Origin: Corynebacterium kroppenstedtii DSM 44385
GTDB taxonomy: Bacteria; Actinomycetota; Actinomycetes; Mycobacteriales; Mycobacteriaceae
Assembly (NCBI RefSeq): GCF_000023145.1
Contig: NC_012704.1
Location: forward strand, 1,054,001-1,118,000
DNA: 64,000 nucleotides
Reading direction: 5' to 3'
Shown here: positions 1 to 6,743 of the stretch, in pieces
How the letters are laid out: every line of letters begins with the position of its first letter
Numbering within the stretch: the stretch's first letter is position 1
Program-made: the position numbers and the translations under genes
Notes under the pieces: generated by a model
Databases searched by the model: none
What the model was told of the DNA's origin: nothing
Seen by the model: only the letters and a program-made list of their open reading frames with translations

Positions 1-315
1 CGTCGCGTGGCCCATATGGTGACGGTGGAGCAGGTGGACCATTCTCCGGAGACCAGCCGATACAGGGTTCGGGGACAGTTGTTTTTTGCGTCGAGTAATG
101 ACGTGGTGTTCAGCTTTAATTACACTGACCCCGCGAAAACTATCGAAATCGATGTCTCCGAGGCCGAAGTGTGGGATTCTTCCGCCGTATCAGCTTTGGA
201 ATCTATCGCTTACAAGTATCGCCAGCGCGGTAAACATGTTCAGGTTGTGGGCGCGACGGGCGCAAGCTTAGAGCGTCTACGTCGGTTGTCGTCACTGACG
301 ATCGTGGACGAGTAG
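1..315 (+). CDS. SulP-type anion transporter, C-terminal STAS domain (5' end outside window)
   Basis: The reading frame is open from base 1, so the gene begins upstream of the window and only its last ~104 codons are present. The visible part is a STAS fold. It has an opening strand like RYRVRGQLFFASSND, a central IDVSEAEVWDSSAVSAL segment matching the STAS phosphorylation-loop region (D-x-S), and a closing helix/strand KHVQVVGATGASLERL. In SulP family sulfate/bicarbonate permeases this cytoplasmic domain follows 10-14 membrane helices. A stand-alone STAS protein is possible but less likely, because no start with a ribosome site is seen near position 7-16. The specific anion cannot be told. 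Confidence 0.75.
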   Translation, partial: RRVAHMVTVEQVDHSPETSRYRVRGQLFFASSNDVVFSFNYTDPAKTIEIDVSEAEVWDSSAVSALESIAYKYRQRGKHVQVVGATGASLERLRRLSSLTIVDE

Positions 316-375
316 TTCTCAGATAGGCAGGGGTGCGAATGTGTCGTTCTCTGCCTTGGAGAGCACAATAAAACT

Positions 376-1023
376 GTGAATGAAATAGGTAGTTCCCATC
401 GTGTTCACCAGTTACAACGGCGTATTCGTTTTATTGTCGCGTTTACGATTGCGTACAACGTGGTCGAAGCTGTGGTAACAGTGAGCGCGGGACGGCTTGC
501 TTCCTCTGGCGCCTTGGTAAGTTTCGGCCTCGATTCGACGATTGAGGTTGCTTCTGCCGTAGCAATTGCGTGGCAATATAGCCGACGAGACCCTGAGCGG
601 TGGGAGAAGCCCACGCTGCGGTTGATCGCGTGGTTGTTTTTCTTGCTGGCCGCGTATGTCACTGTGGAGTCAGTGATCGCTTTGGTGAATCATCGGGAAC
701 CTGATCACAGCGCTGTTGGCTTGGGCATGGTGATAGCAAGTGTCATCATCATGCCTCTCGTGTCCTTTCTTGAAAGAGACGCAGGGCGAGCCTTGGGCTC
801 GTCGAGTGCAGTGGCTGACTCTAAACAAACTTTGGTGTGCGCGTACTTGTCAGTGGCGGTGCTGGTCGGCTTGGCTGTGGATTGGCTCTTCGGATGGTGG
901 TGGGCGGACCCTGTAGCTGCTTTGGTTGTGGCTGCTCTTGCTCTTCATGAAGGTAAGGAAGCGTGGGAAGGGGATTCGTGTGCTGCCTCGTCCCATGAAG
1001 CGCTTGCTGCCACTGAAGGATAG
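376..1023 (+). CDS. Short cation-diffusion-facilitator-like membrane protein
   Basis: This 215-residue protein has about six hydrophobic segments. Two pairs of polar motifs sit in membrane helices as in CDF (cation efflux) transporters: SFGLDSTIEVAS near residues 50-60 and ADSKQTLVCAYLS plus WWADPVAALVV near residues 155-190. CDF proteins usually bind Zn, Mn, Co or Fe through Asp/His residues in helices 2 and 5. Here the D-x-x-x-E and D-x-x-x-(C) pattern is not the classical H/D-x-x-x-D, so the substrate is unclear and the protein may not be a standard exporter. The cytoplasmic C-terminal dimerisation domain is absent: the protein stops after helix 6 with a short tail. It starts with GTG at 376. 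The gene converges on the ABC exporter genes with only 21 bp between. Confidence 0.7.
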   Translation: MNEIGSSHRVHQLQRRIRFIVAFTIAYNVVEAVVTVSAGRLASSGALVSFGLDSTIEVASAVAIAWQYSRRDPERWEKPTLRLIAWLFFLLAAYVTVESVIALVNHREPDHSAVGLGMVIASVIIMPLVSFLERDAGRALGSSSAVADSKQTLVCAYLSVAVLVGLAVDWLFGWWWADPVAALVVAALALHEGKEAWEGDSCAASSHEALAATEG

Positions 1024-1044
1024 CTGCTTAGAAGTGCGTCATTT

Positions 1045-2211
1045 TTACTCATTCCGCGCACGCAAGGCCTGGGACCACTTAATGGCCTGCCTTGTACGAA
1101 GGATCGAGCGCTCATAGATCGCCGACGCGAACCAGATCGCTAGTGCGGTCGCCACGAGCAGGATACCGAGGGAGAGCAGATGATCCCAGATCGTGCCCTG
1201 GCCCAAGAACACGCGCAGTGGCGTTGCTACCGGGGCAGAGAAGGGGATAAGCGCCATGATCCGCAGGGCCTCTGGGTTGTCGTTGAAGAAGATCACCGCG
1301 ACGTACGGGATCATTATCAGCATCATCACAGGCATCGACGTCGAACCGATGTCCTCTTGACGAGAAACGAGGGAGGCGGCCGCGGCGTAGAGGGAAGCGA
1401 TCATCACGAAACCGATCGCGAACAGCAACACGAACCACAGGATCGGTGCTCTGAGGCCGTCGAGCGGTAGAACGGAGTTGTTAAACCGCATGCCCAGTAG
1501 AAGGCCCCCGGCGATCAGCACCACTTGCAAGAAAGCCATCACGGAGTTACCGATGACTTTGCCAGTCATGAGGGCCTTCGCCGGGATTGTCGCGAGAAGA
1601 ATCTCTACGATGCGAGACTGTTTTTCCTCGATAACTGAGACTGCGATCTGTTGGCCGTAGATGATAGCGATCATAAAGAACGCGATGCCGAACCCGAAGG
1701 CGATGAAATATCGTACGCCTGGGTTAGGGGCGTCTGGATCTAGTAACTCCACGTTCGGAGACACCGCCAGAGCCTGGACCATATTCTCTGGCGTGGAGTC
1801 CAGCCCGACGACGGTGATGCCGGCAGGGGATGACTTGTCCGTGATCACCGCGGCGTCCGCTTCGCCGTTACGTACGGCGTCCTTTGCAGCTTCCGCGGAG
1901 TCCACGACCTGAGGCTTGTAGGAGTCGCCAAGACCTTGTACCACCTGGGACGTTTCGGCGGTCACGGCCACTTTCTTCCCGTCGCCATCAAAGAGATCGC
2001 CCAAGCGCGGAGCCAAAAGCACACCCAGCATGAGCAGCCCGAGCACGATCACCGTGGTAACCACGAACGCTTTGGACATCATCTTGACCTTCATCTCACG
2101 GCCAGCCACCAGGCCGACGGCAGTCCAAAACGACGTACGCTCGCCACTGCCGGAGGTGAGATGACCGTTCTCATCAACCGGGGAGGAGTGGGGCTGGGGC
2201 GAGGCGTTCAT
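1045..2211 (-). CDS. ABC-2 type transporter permease (NatB-like)
   Basis: This 388-residue membrane subunit has one N-terminal membrane helix near residues 45-65, a large extracytoplasmic loop (about 70-180), then five or more C-terminal helices containing the ABC-2 signature IIYGQQIAVSVIEEKQSRIVEILLATIPAKALMTGK in split form. This is the NatB/YhaP type used for sodium, drug or peptide export. Its start codon overlaps the stop of the ATPase gene by 4 bp (2208-2211), so the two are translationally coupled and form one exporter. The substrate cannot be read from sequence. Confidence 0.85.
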   Translation of the reverse strand: MNASPQPHSSPVDENGHLTSGSGERTSFWTAVGLVAGREMKVKMMSKAFVVTTVIVLGLLMLGVLLAPRLGDLFDGDGKKVAVTAETSQVVQGLGDSYKPQVVDSAEAAKDAVRNGEADAAVITDKSSPAGITVVGLDSTPENMVQALAVSPNVELLDPDAPNPGVRYFIAFGFGIAFFMIAIIYGQQIAVSVIEEKQSRIVEILLATIPAKALMTGKVIGNSVMAFLQVVLIAGGLLLGMRFNNSVLPLDGLRAPILWFVLLFAIGFVMIASLYAAAASLVSRQEDIGSTSMPVMMLIMIPYVAVIFFNDNPEALRIMALIPFSAPVATPLRVFLGQGTIWDHLLSLGILLVATALAIWFASAIYERSILRTRQAIKWSQALRARNE

Positions 2212-3092
2212 CGGGTGACCTCCGTGAAAATCTCATGCAGGGAATGGCGGACAGGGCCGAAACTGTGGATGGGGCCGCGGGAGGTGGCCTCCCGGAGAAC
2301 CTCGTTGGCGACGTCCACCGAGTCGGTGTGGAATCGGACCTGCCCCTCGTCGGAACTAGTGATTGTCACGCCGGGTATTGAGTGAATCCAGTCGGTGCCC
2401 GCCGTGGTGACGAGCTCCCATTCGGCCTCGGTGTGCTGCTCGATGAGTTCATCGCGGGTGCCGCTGGCCACCACGCGACCGTCGGCGAGAATGATGAGCA
2501 CATCGCAGAGTCGTTCCACGACGTCCAGCTGGTGGGAGGAGAACAGGACGGGGATACCGGTGTCGGCAGTCTCTTGCAATACCTGCAGAGTGATGTCCAC
2601 TGCGTGCGGGTCCAGGCCGGAAAATGGTTCGTCTAGGACAAGAGCGCTGGGCTCGTGTACTAATGCAGCGGCCACCTGAGCGCGCTGCTGATTGCCGAGA
2701 GAAAGTTCTTCGAGCTTGTCTTTCGCACGGTGGTCGAGGTCCAACCGTTCCAGCAGGTTCATCGCCCGGGTCTTCGCGGCCTTCGCCGAGGATCCGTGCA
2801 GGCGCGCAAGATAAACGAGCTGGTCAATCACTGGCATTTTTGGGTAGAGGCCGCGTTCCTCGGGCATGTAGCCAATGCCCGCGCGGTAATCGCTGGTGAT
2901 GGGTTCTCCATCCACGAGAATCTCACCTGAGTCGTGGGAGAGTACGCCAAGCAGGATGCGCATAGTGGTGGTCTTGCCAGCACCGTTGCCGCCCACAAAG
3001 CCTGTCATTAGCCCAGGTTTAATATCAAACGATAAATCGTGGAGGGCGCGCTTGCCGCCAAAACTTTTATTGAGCCCTCGGACGCTGATCAT
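2208..3092 (-). CDS. ABC transporter ATP-binding protein (NatA-like)
   Basis: The 294-residue ATPase has a Walker A (GGNGAGKTTTMRIL), Q-loop region, the signature LSLGNQQRAQVAAAL, Walker B ALVLDEPFSGLDP and an H-loop (SSHQ). The C-terminal ~80 residues form the extension typical of ABC-2 exporter ATPases. It pairs with the permease gene immediately downstream, overlapping by 4 bp. An upstream start at 3173 is open, but homology begins at MISVRGLNKSFGG, so the start at 3092 is preferred. A TATCCT hexamer lies 6 nt ahead of it, which could make the mRNA leaderless. A perfect 20-bp palindrome lies 70-90 bp upstream. Confidence 0.88.
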   Translation of the reverse strand: MISVRGLNKSFGGKRALHDLSFDIKPGLMTGFVGGNGAGKTTTMRILLGVLSHDSGEILVDGEPITSDYRAGIGYMPEERGLYPKMPVIDQLVYLARLHGSSAKAAKTRAMNLLERLDLDHRAKDKLEELSLGNQQRAQVAAALVHEPSALVLDEPFSGLDPHAVDITLQVLQETADTGIPVLFSSHQLDVVERLCDVLIILADGRVVASGTRDELIEQHTEAEWELVTTAGTDWIHSIPGVTITSSDEGQVRFHTDSVDVANEVLREATSRGPIHSFGPVRHSLHEIFTEVTR

Positions 3093-3163
3093 GTCGCCAG
3101 GATATAGGACGGGTCTAGGGCCGGCCACCGGACGACGGTAAATCGGCGATCGCCAGGCTGAAG

Positions 3164-3183
3164 ACGAAAACACGTGTTTTCGT
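3164..3183. promoter_or_regulatory. Perfect 20-bp palindrome upstream of the ABC exporter
   Basis: The sequence ACGAAAACAC followed by GTGTTTTCGT is its own reverse complement over all 20 bases, with no loop. A loopless perfect palindrome in a 135-bp intergenic spacer, ~70 bp ahead of the NatA-like start, looks like a binding site for a dimeric regulator rather than a transcript hairpin. A second, shorter palindrome (GGCGATCGCC, 3145-3154) lies between it and the gene. No regulator gene lies next to it in the window. Confidence 0.45.
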
Positions 3184-3227
3184 ATGGTCAGATATCTTTA
3201 ACCTTTTCCCATGATTCGATGGGGCTC

Positions 3228-3683
3228 TCAATAACAGCGAATAGCGGATGAGCTGGGGGGAATAGTTAGATTTTCGTCACTGTCAGTGGGCTGGAGATAA
3301 CTGTTGAGAGTGGACGACAACCACTCGGGATCTCGGTTGGCCACCTTTGTACCGAGGAAACGGAGTTCGTAGCGGAGCTGGCCTGTTGTTACAGGTATTG
3401 AATTCTGAGTTTGTGCGGTCTGGGCTATATCGTCCGAGCTATAAGCGATACGGTCGCGGTTAAAGTTATAGCCACGAGAGTCAGCTTCATCAGCGAGTGC
3501 GTGCAAATATGTCGCAACTGATAACACGGGATTGTCGGTGGCTTTAAACCTTTCCAGTTGTGGATGGTTCGTGTAGCCCTTGGTGAGTCCGCGGAGAACT
3601 TTTTGTGCGAGTAAAGTTTCCCGCCAACATGCGACGAGTCCGCGACGGTCGAGCAGGCGGGGGTGTAGTGACCAGATGCGCAT
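3228..3683 (-). CDS. Pyrimidine dimer DNA glycosylase (endonuclease V-like)
   Basis: The 151-residue protein opens with MRIWSLHPRLLDRRGLVACW and continues with RETLLAQKVL..GYTNHPQLERF. This matches the bacterial branch of the T4 endonuclease V / Pyr_excise family as I know it. Members excise UV-induced cyclobutane pyrimidine dimers and nick the DNA backbone. The T4 enzyme uses the N-terminal Thr2 amine as nucleophile. Here residue 2 is Arg, as in the bacterial relatives I recall, so glycosylase chemistry is inferred rather than shown. The start at 3683 was chosen because conserved sequence begins there; the frame is open to 3707. The gene stands alone, with a 280-bp spacer upstream. Confidence 0.7.
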   Translation of the reverse strand: MRIWSLHPRLLDRRGLVACWRETLLAQKVLRGLTKGYTNHPQLERFKATDNPVLSVATYLHALADEADSRGYNFNRDRIAYSSDDIAQTAQTQNSIPVTTGQLRYELRFLGTKVANRDPEWLSSTLNSYLQPTDSDENLTIPPSSSAIRCY

Positions 3684-3796
3684 AGTTTCAGTATGCCTTG
3701 CAATCACAGTGTGGAGTACCGGACCTCGGTAACGAGGTATCCGTAAAGTGACATAATGTAGATTATCGGCTAAATATATTGTGGTGTTTTACCGCA

Positions 3797-3817
3797 GGGT
3801 GCGGATGATGCGCACCC
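3797..3817. repeat. Small inverted repeat in the 3684-3962 spacer
   Basis: GGGTGCG and CGCACCC are separated by 7 nt, giving a 7-bp stem. The spacer of about 280 bp between the glycosylase gene (start 3683) and the small membrane protein gene (stop 3963) contains no other gene I can support. The hairpin lies downstream of the leftward YceI/membrane-protein pair and could end its transcript, but it has no T-run. Confidence 0.3.
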
Positions 3818-3962
3818 AACAGGCCTCAATCGCAGATCTCCGAAGGCGCACTCTCCCTAACACTCTTTCTGTCACAGTGACTTAATAATCGTGTGTAACT
3901 AGATGTCGTACTCGCACGGCCACGCATCACCAAGGCGCACAACATCAAGACTTCGGTGATCG

Positions 3963-4148
3963 TCATTGAGTGGGCCGCTGCTTATTCTTCGAGCGATACA
4001 CCTGGCGCAGCTGGACGATGGTGAGTACGAACAACACCGCGAAGACAACCAATATGATCCACAACTTCTGAATAAGCGCGATCACGATGAGAACGGCCAA
4101 GACTGCTAATCGCAGCCACCGTGTCCAAATTAGTGTTTCGTCACTCAT
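3963..4148 (-). CDS. Small membrane protein of unknown function
   Basis: The 61-residue protein has two hydrophobic stretches (about residues 12-28 and 29-48) and a basic, Gln/Lys/Arg-rich C-terminus. I do not recognise a family. Its start codon shares a base with the stop of the YceI-like gene (TAATG arrangement at 4148), so it is almost certainly translated together with it. Coupling to a predicted periplasmic lipocalin-like protein suggests a shared envelope role, but that is inference. Confidence 0.6.
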   Translation of the reverse strand: MSDETLIWTRWLRLAVLAVLIVIALIQKLWIILVVFAVLFVLTIVQLRQVYRSKNKQRPTQ

Positions 4149-4840
4149 TACTGCTTCTCCATAGTCAGCAGCAGATTGATCTCGCCTGTTTCGTCAATCT
4201 TGGCTGCGACGAATTGTGGCGATTCAATGTCATAGTCGCGCCTATTAATCGGAATAGTACTCGAAACAATCAGTTTCTTACCCGTACGCAGTGCTTTTAG
4301 TTTGACGTCGATGTCTTTTTTCACCCCGTGAATTTCCATCGTTCCCGGCACAGTAATCTCATCGGCGTGCCCGTCGCCTGGCAACGATGAAACGTCGACT
4401 GGGCCTTTGATTGTGAACACTGCCTTCGGGAACTCGTCAGTGTTCAGGATGGTCCGTCGGACATTGATATCGCGTTTCTCAACATCACTGGAAATCGACG
4501 TCAGATCAGTAGTTGCCGATCCTTCTGTCAACTTTTGATCCGACACGGTGAATGATCCGTCAACTTTATTCGTTGACCCACTTGTTTCCTTGGACTTACC
4601 AGGAAGAATCTCGTGGAACGTATATCCGGCAGATGTTGCGTTCTTCCCTGAACCCCGCACAATCTTCCAACTGCCGTTGATATCAGTGCTTGCTGCCTTG
4701 GCATCGCCGTCTGTTAGCGATTCAGTTTTTGTCCCCCGGTCGGTAACCGCTTTATAAACGACCGGCCCAACAGATGCTAAGACAATGGTGACAATTGCTA
4801 TGACAACCAATGTGATCCAAGGCTTCTTCATAAGCGCCAT
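4148..4840 (-). CDS. Membrane-anchored YceI-domain protein
   Basis: The 230-residue protein has an N-terminal membrane anchor (residues 8-30, after MALMKKPW) followed by an extracytoplasmic YceI domain. Typical features are GSWKIVRGSG.GYTFHE near residue 55, repeated beta strands, KAVFTIKGPVDV, a TVPGTMEIHGVKKDIDVKLKA block, and a closing DYDIESPQFVAAKIDETGEINLLL. YceI proteins are lipocalin-like beta barrels that bind isoprenoid or other amphiphiles. Actinobacterial members are often tethered like this one. It is co-translated with the downstream 61-residue membrane protein. The ligand is unknown. Confidence 0.82.
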   Translation of the reverse strand: MALMKKPWITLVVIAIVTIVLASVGPVVYKAVTDRGTKTESLTDGDAKAASTDINGSWKIVRGSGKNATSAGYTFHEILPGKSKETSGSTNKVDGSFTVSDQKLTEGSATTDLTSISSDVEKRDINVRRTILNTDEFPKAVFTIKGPVDVSSLPGDGHADEITVPGTMEIHGVKKDIDVKLKALRTGKKLIVSSTIPINRRDYDIESPQFVAAKIDETGEINLLLTMEKQ

Positions 4841-4858
4841 GGTACTAGCCGCAGGTAT

Positions 4859-5221
4859 TTATGTATTAGCTTGCTCAACGCCCAGGCGGATGGACTCGAT
4901 ATCTCGCGCTAAGGACACAAGATCCCCAGTCATGGCGGCAAGCTCGCTTGACGTTGCGCCTTCTTGCGCAGCCGTGTTGATATCCTCTGCAGCGCAGCGT
5001 AACTCAAAGAGTGAATCGAATAGGTATTGTGCTTTCTTGCCCCGCAAGACGATGTCCGAGTCCGATATTCCGACTCCACGCCCCTCATGGCGCTGCTCAT
5101 AGGCTCGTTGTCGGCAGGATCGTGAGCAATATTTAGGTTTGCGTCCACGCCCCGAGTATTCGACTGGGTTCCCGCACCACTGACAACGGACTTCCTGTGT
5201 TGAACGTTCCTTTTCCATCAT
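4859..5221 (-). CDS. Zinc-ribbon protein of unknown function
   Basis: The 120-residue protein begins with a compact Cys4 zinc finger, CQWCGNP ... KPKYCSRSCRQRAYEQR (Cys at about residues 13, 16, 32 and 36). It resembles the short fingers found in many actinobacterial small proteins. The remaining two thirds are helical and acidic. It may bind nucleic acid or protein; no known family name came to mind. A GGAAG ribosome site stands just ahead of the ATG-ATG start. It ends 18 bp before the YceI gene and is probably the first gene of that leftward group, diverging from rbpA. Confidence 0.62.
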   Translation of the reverse strand: MMEKERSTQEVRCQWCGNPVEYSGRGRKPKYCSRSCRQRAYEQRHEGRGVGISDSDIVLRGKKAQYLFDSLFELRCAAEDINTAAQEGATSSELAAMTGDLVSLARDIESIRLGVEQANT

Positions 5222-5281
5222 TATCTTCCATCATTATCCGTGGTCTATGACGCTTAATGATCGACGTTATGTACCAATCAT

Positions 5282-5307
5282 GGAACAGATCTGCCGCTAA
5301 CATCGTT
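5282..5307 (+). promoter_or_regulatory. Candidate SigH/SigR-type promoter of rbpA
   Basis: GGAAC at 5282-5286 and GTT at 5305-5307 are separated by exactly 18 nt. This fits the disulfide/heat-stress ECF sigma factor consensus (GGAAY-N18-GTT) of SigH in corynebacteria and mycobacteria and SigR in Streptomyces. rbpA is an established SigR target in Streptomyces. A vegetative-type TATAAT at 5323-5328 lies downstream and could be a second promoter. Both sit within the 200-bp spacer ahead of the rbpA ATG at 5424. Confidence 0.6.
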
Positions 5308-5423
5308 GTATGTAACGACGGTTATAATGAGTAACTGGTTTCTTTAGACCTTAGCGCGACATTACGCTCAAGTTGTAAAGCTTTACCAGTACTACCCCAA
5401 TGACGTAAGGACTGATTCCCCGC

Positions 5424-5813
5424 ATGGCAGATCGTGTTCTCCGTGGCAGTCGAATGGGCGCCGTTTCCTACGAAACGGATCGCGACCATGATCTAGCCCC
5501 TCGGCAGCTTGTCAAGTACCGCACCGAGGACGGAAAGATATGGGAAGTTCCTTTTGCCGACGACGCTGAAATCCCAGGTGAATGGCCGTGCCAGAACGGC
5601 AAAATCGGTGAGCTCGTGGAAGGCGAAGGCACAGAAGCAAAGCCCGTCAAACCACCCCGTACACACTGGGACATGCTTCGCGAACGTCGCAGCATCGATG
5701 AGCTTGAAAAGCTTCTCAACGAGCGTCTCGACATGCTCAAGCAGCGCCGCCGTATCGCTGCCAAGATGATGAAGGAACAAAAAGAAGCCGAAGAGAAAGT
5801 CAAGTCGAAGTAA
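5424..5813 (+). CDS. rbpA: RNA polymerase-binding protein RbpA
   Basis: The 129-residue protein starts with MADRVLRGSRMGAVSYETDR, then the core domain (LVKYRTEDGKIWEVPFADDAEIPGEWPC), a basic linker (KPVKPPRTHWDMLRERR) and the sigma-interaction helix SIDELEKLLNERLDMLKQR. RbpA binds the RNA polymerase beta subunit and the housekeeping sigma factor and stabilises the open promoter complex; it is actinobacteria-specific. As in the mycobacterial protein, the zinc-binding cysteines of the core are mostly missing (one Cys is left). The Lys-rich tail beyond the sigma helix is longer than in M. tuberculosis. It is monocistronic, with a strong terminator directly downstream and a SigH-type promoter upstream. 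Confidence 0.97.
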   Translation: MADRVLRGSRMGAVSYETDRDHDLAPRQLVKYRTEDGKIWEVPFADDAEIPGEWPCQNGKIGELVEGEGTEAKPVKPPRTHWDMLRERRSIDELEKLLNERLDMLKQRRRIAAKMMKEQKEAEEKVKSK

Positions 5814-5837
5814 CTCGGCTCTCCCTCGCCTTTTCAC

Positions 5838-5890
5838 AAACGGATCCGGTCTCCCCCACGACTATTCGCAGTCAGAGGCCGGATCCGTTT
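5838..5890. terminator. Bidirectional terminator between rbpA and ppm1
   Basis: AAACGGATCCGG (5838-5849) and CCGGATCCGTTT (5879-5890) form a perfect 12-bp stem flanked by A and T tracts on the two strands. The loop is 29 nt and contains a smaller GACT/AGTC hairpin. It sits between two convergent genes and can serve both. Confidence 0.8.
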
Positions 5891-5902
5891 TCGTCGCAAC
5901 TA

Positions 5903-6721
5903 TTACGAGTTGAAACGTCGCTTTTGTTTCTCGATTAGCTCATGCACTTCGTGCTTGATCAAGCGCTTCGACGACGTGAACAGCTCTTTCGCCTGCTTGC
6001 TTCGATACGCCACTCCCCACTTGGTTACCTCAAGGAGGGAATCTTTCACGAAGTTCCCGGAGAGCTTTGACTCCCCTAGCTCGCGCTCCGTGAAGGTAAT
6101 CGGCATCTCCCGAACATCAAAGCCCTGCTGGAGAATCCGCCAGGCAAGGTCCGTTTGGAAGATATAGCCCGCGTTACTCAGCTCGTCGAGATCGACGGCC
6201 TCGAGCACAGACCGTCGATAAGCCCTGTAACCAGCGGTAATATCGCGAATTCCCGCGCCCAAGACGACATTGATGTACGTGTTTCCACCCCGGGATAGGA
6301 ATTGGCGATACGCGGGCCAATTCACGGTTTCCCCACCCGGCACATACCGCGAACCAATCGTCAGGTCCGCACCATCATTGACCGAGTCGAGCAAAAGGTG
6401 GAGTTGCTCAGGAGCGTGGGAGCCGTCGGCATCCATCTCACAGATCACGTCGTAATTCTGATCAAGCCCCCACCGGAAACCAGCGACATACGCTGCGCAG
6501 AGGCCTTCTTTCCCCTTGCGGTGCAAGACGTGGATATGGGAATCATCGGATGCCATCTGGTCAGCAAGATCACCAGTGCCATCGGGGCTATTGTCATCGA
6601 CGACCAAGACGTCTACGCGGTCAGGCTCTGCTTTGCGCAAACGGCCCACGATGAGGGGCAAATTATCCTTTTCGTTGTACGTCGGGATGATGACCAACGT
6701 GTTGTCGCTCGGTTGAGTCAA
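5903..6721 (-). CDS. ppm1: Polyprenol monophosphomannose synthase
   Basis: This 272-residue GT2 family glycosyltransferase has the N-terminal VIIPTYNEKDNLP, the nucleotide-binding VDDNSPDGTGDLAD, and the metal-binding D-A-D in CEMDADGSHAPE. Motifs GSRYVPGG and AGYRAYRR are as in dolichol/polyprenol-phosphate mannose synthases. It transfers mannose from GDP-mannose to polyprenyl phosphate, the donor for lipomannan/lipoarabinomannan and protein O-mannosylation. As in other corynebacteria it is separate from, but directly follows, lnt, with 22 bp between, so they form one operon. The start is TTG at 6721 behind an AGAGGA ribosome site. Confidence 0.93.
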   Translation of the reverse strand: MTQPSDNTLVIIPTYNEKDNLPLIVGRLRKAEPDRVDVLVVDDNSPDGTGDLADQMASDDSHIHVLHRKGKEGLCAAYVAGFRWGLDQNYDVICEMDADGSHAPEQLHLLLDSVNDGADLTIGSRYVPGGETVNWPAYRQFLSRGGNTYINVVLGAGIRDITAGYRAYRRSVLEAVDLDELSNAGYIFQTDLAWRILQQGFDVREMPITFTERELGESKLSGNFVKDSLLEVTKWGVAYRSKQAKELFTSSKRLIKHEVHELIEKQKRRFNS

Positions 6722-6743
6722 CGGTGATCCTCTCTCTTTATAA

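Noticed and set aside
5323..5328. TATAAT as the sole rbpA promoter
   Set aside because: No -35 hexamer is found at 16-18 bp; it may be a real extended or weak promoter, but the GGAAC-N18-GTT pair is the better-supported element.
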